Shown here piece after piece: positions 38,213-55,290 of a stretch of 64,000 nt of DNA (within the stretch, counting starts at the first letter, position 1; every line of letters begins with the position of its first letter). A model generated the notes under the pieces. The model had not been told where the DNA came from and ran no database searches. It worked only from the letters and a program-made list of their open reading frames with translations. The stretch is from the NCBI GenBank assembly GCA_002291465.1, contig CP021238.1, forward strand, positions 558,001 through 622,000, given 5' to 3'. This DNA is from Mycobacterium lepraemurium (GTDB lineage: Bacteria; Actinomycetota; Actinomycetes; Mycobacteriales; Mycobacteriaceae). The position numbers were made by a program, and so were the translations under genes.

Positions 38213-39202
38213 ATGAGCGCGGTGTGCTGGGGTCGTCCGGCCAGCGAGCCGGACGCGGGATGGGCCGTCATCGACGTCGAGACCTCGGGCTTTCGCCCGG
38301 GCCAGGCTCGCATCATCAGCCTTGCGGTGCTCGGGCTGGACGCCGGCGGCAAGGTCGAGCAGTCGGTGGTGAGCCTACTCAACCCGGGCGTGGATCCGGG
38401 CCCCACCCACGTGCACGGCCTGACCGCTGCCGTGCTGGAAGACCAGCCGCAGTTCGCCAACATCGCGGGCGACGTGGTCGAGGTGCTGCGCGGCCGCACC
38501 TTGGTCGCCCACAACGTGGCCTTCGACTACGCCTTCCTCGCCGCCGAGGCCGAACTCGCCGGCATCGAACTTCCCGTCGACACCGTGATGTGCACGGTCG
38601 AGCTGGCCCGGCGGCTGGACCTGGGCATCGACAACCTGCGGCTGGAGACGCTGGCGGCGCACTGGGGCGTGACCCAGCAGCGGCCGCACGACGCCTTCGA
38701 CGACGCCATGGTGCTGACCGGCGTGCTGGCCTCGGTGCTGCAGCGGGCCCGGGAACGCGACATCTGGCTGCCGGTGCATCCGGTGACCCGGCGCCGCTGG
38801 CCCAACGGCCGGGTCACCCACGACGAGCTGCGCCCGCTGAAGGTGCTGGCCTCCCGGATGCCCTGCCCCTATCTCAACCCGGGCCCCTACGTGGGCGGCC
38901 GGCCACTCGTCCAGGGCATGCGCGTCGCACTGGCCGCCGAGGTCGAGCGCACGCACGAGGAACTCGTCGAGCGGATCCTGCACGCCGGGCTGGCCTACAG
39001 CGACACCGTGGACCGGGAGACCTCGCTGGTGGTGTGCAACGACCCCGCCGCCGAGCACGGCAAAGGCTATCTGGCCCGGCAATTGGGGGTGCCCGTGATC
39101 TCCGACGCGGAGTTTTTGGATTGCGTTCGCGCCGTCATCGGCGGCACCAGCATGGACGAGTTCACCGACGCCACGCCCGATCCGCAGCTGGCGCTGTTCT
39201 GA
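38213..39202 (+). CDS. DnaQ-like 3'-5' exonuclease with C-terminal clamp-binding motif
   Basis: 329 residues. DEDDh exonuclease: ExoI WAVIDVETSGFRPG, ExoII TLVAHNVAFDYAFL, ExoIII RPHDAFDDAMV with the catalytic His. After about residue 190 a second domain follows, and the last ~80 residues (GLAYSDTVDRETSLVVCND, GKGYLARQLGVPVISDAEFL) look like a BRCT domain. The protein ends in QLALF, a near-perfect beta-sliding-clamp motif (QL-x-LF). It matches M. tuberculosis Rv3711c, annotated as a polymerase III epsilon-like subunit. It probably trims DNA at the clamp. Intact. Confidence 0.88.
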   Translation: MSAVCWGRPASEPDAGWAVIDVETSGFRPGQARIISLAVLGLDAGGKVEQSVVSLLNPGVDPGPTHVHGLTAAVLEDQPQFANIAGDVVEVLRGRTLVAHNVAFDYAFLAAEAELAGIELPVDTVMCTVELARRLDLGIDNLRLETLAAHWGVTQQRPHDAFDDAMVLTGVLASVLQRARERDIWLPVHPVTRRRWPNGRVTHDELRPLKVLASRMPCPYLNPGPYVGGRPLVQGMRVALAAEVERTHEELVERILHAGLAYSDTVDRETSLVVCNDPAAEHGKGYLARQLGVPVISDAEFLDCVRAVIGGTSMDEFTDATPDPQLALF

Positions 39203-41080
<1,878 letters not shown>

Positions 41081-41096
<16 letters not shown>

Positions 41097-41122
41097 CGTC
41101 CGAGGAGGAGCACCCGCTGCAC
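41081..41122 (-). CDS. LeuA leader peptide with three consecutive Leu codons
   Basis: GTG CAG CGG GTG, then CTC CTC CTC, then GGA CGC CGC GAC GGG GTC TGA: a 13-residue peptide, [13 protein letters not shown]. Three leucine codons in a row just upstream of a structured RNA and the leuA gene are the hallmark of a leucine attenuator. The likely -10 box ends 7 nt before the GTG, so the transcript would be leaderless, common in mycobacteria. The stop lies inside the competing hairpin. Confidence 0.6.
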
Positions 41123-41129
41123 GTCGGCA

Positions 41130-41135
41130 ACTTTA
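41130..41135 (-). promoter_or_regulatory. -10 element of leuA leader transcript
   Basis: TAAAGT on the minus strand fits TANNNT and lies 7 nt before the GTG of the leader peptide, which would then be the first transcribed codon. Confidence 0.5.
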
Positions 41136-41231
41136 CCGCGATTGGCGCCGTGGCGAAAATGCCGCCGGGACCGCGGCGCGCGCAGGCACGACCACCCGGT
41201 ATCGCGACGTAAATCACCATGCGGGGGCACG

Positions 41232-41237
41232 TATTCT
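41232..41237 (+). promoter_or_regulatory. Possible -10 element of the ask-asd operon
   Basis: TATTCT fits TANNNT in the AT-rich patch between leuA and ask; start of transcription would be near 41244, about 50 nt before the ask GTG. No convincing -35 is visible. Confidence 0.3.
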
Positions 41238-41292
41238 GTTGTGGACTTATTCCCGAAATACCAGTGCGCAGGCCCGGAGAGGCAGGAAAAAG

Positions 41293-43593
<2,301 letters not shown>

Positions 43594-43600
43594 GGCGCGG

Positions 43601-44749
43601 GTGAGTGCCGCGCACACTCGACTGGTTGCGCGGTGTTCGCTTGCATTGGCTTTGCTTGCGCCACAATGGTTTACCGCGGCGCGCGCCGACCCGCCGGCGC
43701 CCGAACCGGAACCCATCGTGGGCACGCTGGCGCCGGGCCAGGTGCTGCGCATCGGCCCCACCGCCGGAACCGGCACTCCCACAGGCGATTACGGGATCGG
43801 CGCCACCGACCTGTGTGAGTTCGTGGAATTTCCCACCGAACTGCTGCAGGTGTGCGGCGACAGCTTCGCGGGCCAGGGCGTCGGATTCGGCGGCTGGTAT
43901 GCGCCGGTGGCCCTGCGCGTCGACACCGCGTCCGTCGACGACCCGGCCGGGGTGCGCTACACCGGCGTCACCGGGATCAGCAATCCGCTGCTGGCCGACC
44001 TCGCCCCGCCTGGCGCCTCGCAGCTGCCCGCCGGGGTGGTGCAGATCAACCGGCGCAACTACCTGATGGTGACGACCACGAAAAACCTTGAGCCGCAAAG
44101 CTCCCGGCTGGTGACCGCCGAACCGGTGCGGGCGGGCTGGCAGACGATCCCGGGGTCCACGCGGCCCGCCTCGTATCAGGGCGGCTCGCAGACCCAAATC
44201 AGCGGCTATTACGACCCGATACCCACCGAGGAATCGCCGAGCGGCTGGGTGTACATCGTGGCCGACAGTTTCACCCGCCGGGATCCGGTCGTGCTGTACC
44301 GGGTGACCCCGCAGGCCTTCACCGACCGGTCCCGGTGGCAGGGCTGGGCGGCCGGACCGCAAGGCGGGTGGGGCAAGCCGCCGACCCCGCTGTGGCCGGA
44401 CGCGGTGGGCGAGATGTGCATCCGGCAGATCGACGGCAAGGCCGTGCTGAGTTATTTCAATGCCACCACGGGCAACATGGAGGTCCGGGTGGCCGACGAC
44501 CCGCGGATGCTGGGTGACGCGCCGGTCACCACGGTGGTGCGGCACGACGAGTGGCCCGAGCCGGCGGAAAGCCTGCCGCCGCCGTACGACAACCGGCTCG
44601 CGCAGCCCTACGGCGGCTACATCTCGCCCGGCTCCACGCTCGACGAGCTGCGCATCTTCGTGAGCCAGTGGGACACCCGCGCGCGGGTGGCCGCTCCCTA
44701 CCGGGTCATCCAGTTCGCGGTGAACCCGTTCAAGCCGGGGCAACCTTGA
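43601..44749 (+). CDS. Secreted DUF4185 protein (GH183-type endo-D-arabinanase family), Rv3707c-like
   Basis: 382 residues with a GTG start and a signal peptide (LVARCSLALALLAPQWFTAA, cleavage near ARADPP). The rest is a five-bladed propeller-like DUF4185 domain: YGIGATDLCEFVEF, CGDSFAGQGVGFGGW with an acidic active-site-like Asp, YMLMVTTTK-type strand region, WVYIVADSFTRRDPVVLYR, and PYGGYISPGSTLDELRIFVS. DUF4185 has been assigned to GH183, mycobacterial endo-D-arabinanases that cut arabinan of arabinogalactan and lipoarabinomannan. It is 7 bp from asd and probably in the ask-asd operon. Intact; catalytic residues inferred, not proven. Confidence 0.8.
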   Translation: MSAAHTRLVARCSLALALLAPQWFTAARADPPAPEPEPIVGTLAPGQVLRIGPTAGTGTPTGDYGIGATDLCEFVEFPTELLQVCGDSFAGQGVGFGGWYAPVALRVDTASVDDPAGVRYTGVTGISNPLLADLAPPGASQLPAGVVQINRRNYLMVTTTKNLEPQSSRLVTAEPVRAGWQTIPGSTRPASYQGGSQTQISGYYDPIPTEESPSGWVYIVADSFTRRDPVVLYRVTPQAFTDRSRWQGWAAGPQGGWGKPPTPLWPDAVGEMCIRQIDGKAVLSYFNATTGNMEVRVADDPRMLGDAPVTTVVRHDEWPEPAESLPPPYDNRLAQPYGGYISPGSTLDELRIFVSQWDTRARVAAPYRVIQFAVNPFKPGQP

Positions 44750-44773
44750 AATTCGCCCCTAGTTTTCAAGGTT
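44742..44773 (+). terminator. Hairpin at the end of the ask-asd-DUF4185 operon
   Basis: AACCTTGAAA and its complement TTTCAAGGTT enclose a 12-base loop. The stem spans the DUF4185 stop codon. There is no U run, as usual for mycobacterial intrinsic terminators. A third partial copy (AACCTCGAAATTTC) follows at about 44781. Confidence 0.5.
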
Positions 44774-44903
44774 GAAGCCCTAACCTCGAAATTTCAGCCG
44801 CCGGGGTCGGCGATATGCCTTGCTGAGCAGGGGCTTTGGTTCACAGCTGCTACATAACCGGCGCATAGCCGCAGCTATTGTTAACGCCTTCATCATTTGT
44901 CTC

Positions 44904-45394
44904 ATGAGTGAAACATCTGAAACCCCCACCGTGCGGACCTCCACCGCCACTGCGCCGGCGCTCGCTGTCGCGCGCCATACCGGGCCCCGCGGGTCTTCCA
45001 AGTCGCCGCGTGGGTCGCCATCGTCGCCGGCATCGTGTTCACCGTCGCGGTGGTCTTCTTCACCGGCTTCATCCTCGGCCACCGCGGCGGCCATCACGGC
45101 CACCACCACCACAAGTACCACGCGATGATGCATCACCGCGGCCCCGGCGGCCCGGGTGGACCCGGCGGCCAGACCGGTCCGGGCACGTCCACCGCGCCGA
45201 CCACGCCGTCGCCGGTGCGCCCCAGAGGCATGGCCCCGAACCAGCTGCCGGCGTCGGTCTTCCACTCCGCGGCGACGTCGCACGGCGCGCTGGGGCAGGC
45301 CCTGAGCGTCATCGTCCTGACCAACTGGAACCCGATACCCAACCCGTGGCCCGGCGCTTCTTGCGAGTGCCGGGCCACCCGTTCGTCGGGGTAA
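44904..45394 (+). pseudogene. His-rich single-pass membrane protein, copy 1 (frameshifted)
   Basis: The ATG at 44904 starts MSETSETPTVRTSTATAPAL, matching copy 2 downstream. Near 44985 the frame breaks; the membrane helix VAAWVAIVAGIVFTVAVVFF and the His-rich block GHRGGHHGHHHHKYHAMMHH lie in another frame, followed by Gly/Pro-rich GPGGPGGPGGQTGPG. Copy 2 shows the intact plan, so copy 1 is a decayed paralogue. The C-terminus after about 45230 has no likeness to copy 2 and may be read-through. Confidence 0.65.
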
Positions 45395-45470
45395 CCGCCG
45401 CGTCTCGATTCGCAACAATTTGCCGCGGGGCCCTGTTGGGTGCCTGGCGCGCGCGGCAATATGGGATGGC

Positions 45471-45953
45471 ATGAGCGAGACACCCGAACCGCAAGCTGAG
45501 CCGACCACTCCCGAGCCGACCCCAGCCGCCGCAGTTCCACCGCCCCCGCCGCCACCCGAGCGGGTGAAGCCGCCGCGACTCTACACGGCGGCGGCCTGGG
45601 TGGTGATCGTCGCGGGCATCGTGTTCATCATCTCGTCGGTGTTCTTCGTCGGCGCCTTCATCTGGAAGCACAGCTATTACCACTGCCATCATCACCACGG
45701 CATGTTTCATCCGGGCGGCCCGGGACCGGGCAACGGGCCCTGGCCCGGCGGTTCCGGCGGTTCCGGGGCGTGGTACGGCGGCCCGGGTGGACCCGACAAC
45801 GGGCCCTGGCCCAGCGGGCCGGGATTGATCGTCCCGATGCCCCCCGGCGGCCCGGGTGGCCCCGGCGGCCCGGTCTCCGGTCCGGGCGTCAGCGGCCCCG
45901 GGCAGCCGTCGCCGGTCAGCCCCGCTCCCAGCACGCCCGCGCCGCGTCCTTAA
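45471..45953 (+). CDS. His-rich single-pass membrane protein, copy 2
   Basis: 160 residues. A proline/glutamate-rich cytosolic head (ETPEPQAEPTTPEPTPAA), one transmembrane helix (AAAWVVIVAGIVFIISSVFF), then a short extracytoplasmic block with six His and a Cys (HSYYHCHHHHGMFH), and a long Gly/Pro-rich low-complexity tail (PGGPGPGNGPWPGG and similar). The His/Cys cluster next to the membrane suggests metal binding (Cu, Ni or Zn). It matches the position of M. tuberculosis Rv3706c, a proline-rich hypothetical. Function unknown. Intact. Confidence 0.7.
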   Translation: MSETPEPQAEPTTPEPTPAAAVPPPPPPPERVKPPRLYTAAAWVVIVAGIVFIISSVFFVGAFIWKHSYYHCHHHHGMFHPGGPGPGNGPWPGGSGGSGAWYGGPGGPDNGPWPSGPGLIVPMPPGGPGGPGGPVSGPGVSGPGQPSPVSPAPSTPAPRP

Positions 45954-46020
45954 GCCGCTCCCTCAAGATGTGCCCTTGAGCCGGGTCCTCAAGGCCGGGG
46001 GCGCCTGGCATGATCGCTGC

Positions 46021-46683
46021 ATGACCATGCGGATCACGCGGGTTTGCCGGGCGGTGTTGTTCGTCGGCGTCGCGGCCGCGGGCGCGGTCGCGCTTCCGGT
46101 CGCGGCCGCCCACCCGTCGGAGCCTGGCGTGGTGAACTACGCCGTGCTGGGCAAGGGGTCGGTCGGCAACATCGTCGGCGGGCCCATGGGGTGGGAGTCG
46201 GTGTTCACCCAGCCCGGGCAGGGCGACTGGGTGGGCCTGCCGGAGTGCAACAACTGGGCCGACATCGGCTTGCCGGAGGTATTCAACGACCCCGACCTGG
46301 CGTCGTTCAACGGGGCCGTCACCCAGACCTCGGCGACCGACCAGACGCATCTGGTCAAACAGGCGGTCGGGGTGTTCGCCACCAACGATGCCGCGGACCG
46401 CGCCTTTCATCGGGTGGTGGATCGAACGGTGGGCTGTTCGGGTCAGACCACCGCGATCCACCTGGACAACGGCAGTAACCAAGTGTGGTCGTTCGACGGC
46501 GGGCCGGCCGGTCCCGCCGACGAGAGCTGGACCAAGCAGGAAGCCGGCACCGATCGCCGGTGCTTCAATCAGACCAGGCTGCGTGAAAACGTGGTGCTGC
46601 AGGCGAAAGTGTGCCAGTCCGGCAATGCCGGGCCCGCGGTGAACGTGCTGGCCGGGGCCATGCAAAACGCGCTGGGTCAATAG
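46021..46683 (+). CDS. Secreted PknH-type sensor-domain protein (Rv3705c-like)
   Basis: 220 residues. Signal peptide VCRAVLFVGVAAAGAVALPV with cleavage near VAAAHP. The mature part resembles the extracellular sensor domain of the mycobacterial kinase PknH: paired cysteines in LPECNNWADIG, RTVGCSGQTTAIHL, DRRCFNQTRLREN and LQAKVCQSGNAG, with WSFDGGPAG between. It probably binds a cell-wall ligand. No kinase domain is attached. It sits just before egtA, as in M. tuberculosis. Intact. Confidence 0.8.
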   Translation: MTMRITRVCRAVLFVGVAAAGAVALPVAAAHPSEPGVVNYAVLGKGSVGNIVGGPMGWESVFTQPGQGDWVGLPECNNWADIGLPEVFNDPDLASFNGAVTQTSATDQTHLVKQAVGVFATNDAADRAFHRVVDRTVGCSGQTTAIHLDNGSNQVWSFDGGPAGPADESWTKQEAGTDRRCFNQTRLRENVVLQAKVCQSGNAGPAVNVLAGAMQNALGQ

Positions 46684-46684
46684 T

Positions 46685-46708
46685 CGACGGATCGGGTACC
46701 CGTCGTTT
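46685..46708 (+). terminator. Possible terminator after the sensor-domain gene
   Basis: CGACGG and CCGTCG pair around a 9-base loop and are followed by TTT, just after the stop codon. Confidence 0.3.
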
Positions 46709-46888
46709 CCGTGCGCCCTCGACGCCGAGCCGCGAAGGCGAGCCGAAGGCGCGCGAGGGGAATATGTCGGGGGCGTCTGATAGATGAAGCACTAGACGAA
46801 GTGGTGCCGGTTATCGTTCGATTAGCTGCGCAGGGAAGCGGTCCGCAGGTGCATGTTCAGGCTTGGTCGGGCCCGGAGGGATCGTGAT

Positions 46889-50868
<3,980 letters not shown>

Positions 50869-50974
50869 ACCGCAGATGCAACAGGCTTCCCGCCGGTAAC
50901 GCAAGCTTGGTCGGTGGTGAGCGGGTAGACCATGATGGACTTCTGCCGCCGACGTGTCACCGAACAGGAGAGCT

Positions 50975-52501
50975 GTGGCCGAATTCGCCGAATTCATTGC
51001 CGCCATCGACCAGGGCACCACCAGCACGCGCTGCATGATCTTCGATCACCAGGGTGCCGAGGTGGCCCGCCATCAGCTCGAGCACGAGCAGATCCTGCCC
51101 CGGGCGGGCTGGGTCGAGCACGACCCGATCGAGATCTGGGAGCGCACCTCCTCGGTGTTGACGTCGGTGCTCAACCGGGCCAACCTGTCCGCGGAAAACC
51201 TTGCCGCGCTGGGCATCACGAATCAGCGCGAGACCACCCTGGTGTGGAACCGCAAGACCGGTCGGCCCTATTACAACGCGATCGTCTGGCAGGACACCCG
51301 GACCGACCGGATCGCGTCGGCGCTCGACCGCGACGGCCGCGGCCAGGTGATCCGCCGCAAGGCGGGACTGCCCCCGGCCACCTACTTCTCCGGGGCGAAG
51401 CTGCAATGGATCCTGGACAACGTCGATGGGGTGCGCGAGGCGGCCGAGCGCGGCGACGCGTTGTTCGGCACCGCCGACACCTGGGTGTTGTGGCAGCTGA
51501 CCGGGGGGCCGCGGGGCGGGGTGCACGCCACCGACGTGACCAACGCCAGCCGGACCATGCTGATGGACTTGGAGACGCTGGACTGGGACGACGAGCTGCT
51601 GTCCTTCTTCACCATCCCGCGCGCCATGCTGCCCGAGATCGGGCCGTCGTCGTCGTCGCGGCCGTTCGGGGTGACCTCGGGCACCGGGGCGGCCGGTGGC
51701 CGGATACCGATCACCGCCGTGCTGGGGGATCAGCACGCGGCGATGGTGGGCCAGGTCTGCCTGGTCGAGGGCGAAGCCAAAAACACCTACGGCACCGGGA
51801 ATTTCCTGCTGCTCAACACCGGTGAGAGCATCGTGCGGTCCGAGCACGGATTGCTCACGACCGTGTGTTACCAGTTCGGCGACGCCAAACCCGTTTACGC
51901 ACTTGAGGGTTCGATCGCGGTCACCGGCACCGCCGTGCAGTGGCTGCGCGACCAGTTGGGCATCATCAGCGGCGCCGCGCAGAGCGAATCGCTGGCGCGG
52001 CAGGTCGACGACAACGGCGGCGTCTATTTCGTCCCCGCCTTTTCCGGTCTGTTCGCGCCCTACTGGCGTTCGGATGCGCGCGGCGCGATCGTCGGGCTGT
52101 CGCGGTTCAACACCAATGCCCACCTGGCGCGGGCGACGCTGGAGGCGATCTGCTATCAGAGTCGTGACGTGGTGGACGCGATGGCAGCGGATTCCGGTGT
52201 GCGCCTTGATGTTTTGAAGGTCGACGGCGGCATCACCGGAAACGACCTGTGCATGCAGATCCAGGCCGATGTGTTGGGCGTGGACGTGGTGCGGCCGGTG
52301 GTGGCCGAGACCACCGCGCTGGGCGCGGCGTACGCGGCTGGTCTGGCGGTGGGGTTCTGGGCCGACCCGGGCGAGCTGCGGACCAACTGGCGCGAAGACA
52401 AGCGCTGGACGCCGGCCTGGGGTGACGAGCAGCGCACCGCGGGTTACGCGGGCTGGCGCAAGGCGGTGCAGCGGACCCTGGATTGGGCCGACGTCACGTG
52501 A
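50975..52501 (+). CDS. glpK: Glycerol kinase
   Basis: 508 residues from the GTG at 50975, with GGAG 7 nt upstream. FGGY kinase: [20 protein letters not shown] (ATP-binding start), [48 protein letters not shown] with the catalytic Asp, [12 protein letters not shown] and the C-terminal [20 protein letters not shown]. It phosphorylates glycerol to sn-glycerol 3-phosphate. The 3' end overlaps the convergent PadR gene. Intact; a functional glpK is relevant because loss is frequent in host-adapted mycobacteria. Confidence 0.95.
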   Translation: MAEFAEFIAAIDQGTTSTRCMIFDHQGAEVARHQLEHEQILPRAGWVEHDPIEIWERTSSVLTSVLNRANLSAENLAALGITNQRETTLVWNRKTGRPYYNAIVWQDTRTDRIASALDRDGRGQVIRRKAGLPPATYFSGAKLQWILDNVDGVREAAERGDALFGTADTWVLWQLTGGPRGGVHATDVTNASRTMLMDLETLDWDDELLSFFTIPRAMLPEIGPSSSSRPFGVTSGTGAAGGRIPITAVLGDQHAAMVGQVCLVEGEAKNTYGTGNFLLLNTGESIVRSEHGLLTTVCYQFGDAKPVYALEGSIAVTGTAVQWLRDQLGIISGAAQSESLARQVDDNGGVYFVPAFSGLFAPYWRSDARGAIVGLSRFNTNAHLARATLEAICYQSRDVVDAMAADSGVRLDVLKVDGGITGNDLCMQIQADVLGVDVVRPVVAETTALGAAYAAGLAVGFWADPGELRTNWREDKRWTPAWGDEQRTAGYAGWRKAVQRTLDWADVT

Positions 52502-53227
52502 TGTGACCCGATCCAGGGCCCGCTCAAGGCAACTCGGTCATCGCCGAGAATGCCGTAGATCTCGCGCCGCGCATTGTTGAGGATGTCGACGATGCGCTGC
52601 TGCTGCCCTGCGCTCGCGGCGTGGGCGGACTGCCCGACCGCTCCGAACAGCTGACCGATGGCCGCCCGCAGGTTCATGTGACCGGGGTCGGCGCCCTCGG
52701 CGATCTCGTCCCACGGCGGGGTCTCGATTTTCTCCGCGGCCACGCGCCCGTCGTCGGTCAGCTCGAAAAGCTTTTTGCTGCCGCCGGTTTCGGTCGCGGT
52801 GATCAGGCCCTCGTCGGCGAGCAGCTGCAGCGTCGGGTACACCGAGCCGGGGCTGGGCTTCCACAGCCCGTTGCTGCGTTCGGCGATCAGCTGGATCATC
52901 TCGTAGCCGTGCATCGGGCGCTCGGCCAGCAGTGCCAGCACGGCGGCGCGCACGTCACCGCGCTTGCCGCGACCCGGGCCGCCACGGCGCCATGCGCCGC
53001 GCGGGCCGCCCGGACCGAAGCCGAAGCCCGGCCCGAATCCGGGACCGAAGCCCAGCAGTCCGTCGTGATCGCCGGCGTGTTCGCGCAGATGTTCGCGGAA
53101 ATCCCGCCGGGCCTGGCGGCGCGCCTCGTGCAGGGCGCGGCGGTCAACCCGGCCGGGCCCGAAGCCGAAGCCGAAGCCGGGGCGGGCGCCGAAGGGTCCG
53201 TCGGGGGGGAGTGAAGGGGTTGCTCAT
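52444..53227 (-). pseudogene. PadR-family transcriptional regulator, frameshift in a C7 tract near the start
   Basis: The ATG at 53227 gives MSNPFTPP and then enters a run of seven C (minus strand; G7 at 53203-53209) that throws the frame off to an early stop. With six C the frame would read DGPFGARPGFGFGFGPGRVD and then DRRALHEARRQARRDFREHL. The DNA-binding part is intact: VRAAVLALLAERPMHGYEMI, SPGSVYPTLQLLADEGLITA and KKLFELTDDGRVAAEK. The Gly/Phe-rich N-terminal extension is typical of mycobacterial PadR proteins. The C-terminus may also be read-through (GILGDD then unrelated residues) where it overlaps glpK. Confidence 0.7.
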
Positions 53228-53427
53228 GTTTTCGTCCTTACGTTCGTGGGTTTGCGCACCGGACGTGCACTTCGAAGCATAACGATATATCGGAAACTAA
53301 CGCGATGCAGGATGTGTTGGTCGGATTTTGCTGCAACCTCTGACCTGCATAAACCGTCCACAAATCGGGATCTCCCCGGCCGCCCGACGCGGTTTGCACC
53401 CGGCAGACGGCGGGTAGGAACACACAG

Positions 53428-53820
53428 ATGGACGCAAACGACAAGCTCACGGTCGATGGCGGAGCTGCGGGTGTGGTCGCGTCCGGGCGGCGGCTCGGCC
53501 GCCCCGGGGGCCGCAACGTGTGGCCGTGGGTCAACTGGGGACTGGCGCTGGCGACGGTGCTCGCCGCCGCGATCGTGATGCTGTTCGCGCTCGGCGCAGT
53601 GATGAGCACCGACGGGTGCAGCGACCGCAGTTGCCCCAACCTGGGCCACGGCGGGATCGATTCCGGCGTCGCGTTCTACGTGCGCACCGGCGGTGGCCGT
53701 CGTCGTCATCATCGTCTTGTTCTTGACCGCCAAACGCCGCGGCGGCATCGCGTCCCGCTGTGCGGGTGGGCGTTGCTGATCACCGACGTCGCCCTGATGG
53801 CCGCCAGCGTGTCCAGCTAG
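53428..53820 (+). pseudogene. Small two-helix membrane protein with compensating frameshifts
   Basis: The start ATG gives a 130-residue frame. The first membrane helix is sound (WGLALATVLAAAIVMLFALG, then CSDRSCPNLG). After FYV the frame reads RTGGGRRRHHRLVLDRQTPR, which is hydrophilic, while another frame over the same bases encodes AVAVVVIIVLFLTAKRRGGI, clearly the expected second helix and loop. A second indel then restores the frame for VPLCGWALLITDVALMAASV. Two opposite one-base changes thus destroy one helix while keeping the ends. Family unknown. Confidence 0.6.
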
Positions 53821-54661
53821 CACGGCGGCACGAATCCTGCCGAAAACCCTTCCGGCGGACCGGGATTAAATGGCCTCGGGGCCGGCCACTGCGGTGCGGG
53901 TCCGGAGCCGGGCGCCTGCCAGGGTGCGGGCGGGCGCAGCCGGGCCAGCTCGCGGCGGTGCCGTTCGGCGAGCACGGCGGCCAGCACCAATTCCGGTGGG
54001 GTGGCGGCGGCGGAGCGATGTGGGCCACCACGTCGCCGGCGATCCGGTAGGCCATCTGCAGGCGCAGCCCGGGATCGAGTTGTGCTGCCCTGGAAAGGAA
54101 TTGGCGGGCGACCTCGGCCTGGCCGCTGGACAGTCCGGACAGCTGCAGCGACGACGCCCACCAGGCCAGCGACGGCGGCATCGCCGGCGGGGGCCCCAGC
54201 TGGGGTCCGCGTTCGTTGACCACCACGGTGCCGGCGAAGATGTCGCCGATCCGTTTCGCCTTGGGCGACAGGATGCTGCAGATGACGGCCGGGCTGCCGA
54301 ACAGCATCCAGATCTCCACCAGCGAGGCCAGCGCCCGAAACAGCGCTTGGCGGAAGCGTTCCGGGCCGCCGTCGTCGGACACCACGCGCAGCCCCAGCGC
54401 GATCTTGCCCACCGAGCGTCCCCGCGTTGCGGTTTCGAGGATCAGCGGGTAGCCGACGATCACCAGCACCGTGAAGATCAGCAGGATGGTGTTGCTCAGC
54501 GCGGTGTCGAATTGGGTCAGGGTGGCGGCCCACAGCATCAGCCCCAGCAGGTAGCCGACGACGATCACGGCGATGTCGATCAGCGCGCTGAGCGCCCGTA
54601 CCGGCAGCTGGGCGATCTGCACGTCGAGTACCACGGCGTCCCCGGTCACTACCTCCGACAT
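53817..54661 (-). pseudogene. RDD-family membrane protein, frameshifted (Rv3695-like)
   Basis: The ATG at 54661 opens with a normal RDD domain: LPVRALSALIDIAVIVVGYL, LLIFTVLVIVGYPLILETAT, GRSVGKIALGLRVVSDDGGP and GDIFAGTVVVNERGP, with three membrane helices. At the proline run near 54003 (HIAPPPPP) one C is missing or extra; the expected tail (PELVLAAVLAERHRRELARL and a Pro-rich end to the stop at 53817) lies in the next frame. The membrane part should still be made, with a wrong ~70-residue tail, so partial function is possible. Confidence 0.65.
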
Positions 54662-54741
54662 AACTGGAATGGTACCGGCTGGGCGGTGAGCCGGGGCCGG
54701 GCGGACTCTGCCCGGACCGCGCGGCGATTAGGCTGCCCAGG

Positions 54742-54768
54742 GTGGACGTCGATGCCTTCGTGCTGGCC
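54742..54768 (+). pseudogene. Start of a SpoIIM-type membrane protein (Rv3694c), rest deleted
   Basis: The GTG at 54742 encodes VDVDAFVLA, identical or nearly so to the first residues of M. tuberculosis Rv3694c, which lies divergent from the RDD gene there as here. Homology stops at once. About 320 codons, and the following moxR2-type genes expected in this order, are absent. This is a deletion scar. Confidence 0.5.
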
Positions 54769-54796
54769 CCTTCCAACGCGCTATGGCAGAGCTGGA

Positions 54797-55120
54797 TCAA
54801 GACTTCGATAGGTTCGGCGCCCGCGGCGGCCACCGTGTCGACGGCGAGGCGGCGGTCGCCCGAGGTGTGTTCACTGGGCAAAGGCCTTCCGGCCCTTGCC
54901 CATTCGATGGGTCCGAACCTGCCGCTGTCACGCACGAGGGGGGACCCATTTCCACATTTCGATGATCGTTCCCTGGCCCAGGGTGGGCCCACTCCTCGCG
55001 GAGGATGGTCCGATCCTGCCGCAGGTGCTGAACCAGCTGCGGGAGCAGCCCGTCGCTGGAGACACCGACGGTCTGCACTGCGGTGCCGGTACTGTTGAAA
55101 TCCGACGGCGAATCTGACAT
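54797..55120 (-). pseudogene. RsbR-like (RsbT co-antagonist) N-terminal remnant
   Basis: The ATG at 55120, with GGAGG upstream, starts SDSPSDFNSTGTAVQTVGVS and then LPQLVQHLRQDRTILREEWA, the N-terminal helix of RsbR/anti-sigma regulatory STAS proteins. After residue 45 homology ends in low-quality sequence to the stop at 54797. A neighbouring minus-strand frame over 54780-54960 carries an unassigned stretch (LAVDTVAAAGAEPIEVLIQL) that may come from yet another deleted gene. It is divergent from rsfB. Confidence 0.45.
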
Positions 55121-55231
55121 ATGGCCTCCCAAGGCCTTCCGAGCCGAGTCGCGCCCCGCGGTGCGCAGTTGCCTTTTGCGAGACTAGCCTGGCTTGTCGC
55201 GGGGCACGTGTAGAGGGCATATTCTTCTCGC

Positions 55232-55256
55232 GGTTCGCCAATCCAGGCTAGGGTTG
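55232..55256 (+). promoter_or_regulatory. Possible SigF promoter upstream of rsfB
   Basis: GGTT at 55232-55235, a 15-bp spacer, then GGGTTG at 55251-55256, close to the mycobacterial SigF consensus (GGTTT, 15-17 bp, GGGTAT). It is 35 bp before the rsfB start. Confidence 0.4.
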
Positions 55257-55290
55257 AACCACGCCGCGGTCCCGGGACAAAGGATTGCCA

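Noticed and set aside
46709..46888. Possible small gene or RNA between the sensor-domain gene and egtA
   Set aside because: Only short frames without ribosome binding sites and partial GC-rich complementarity; nothing beyond promoter space can be supported.
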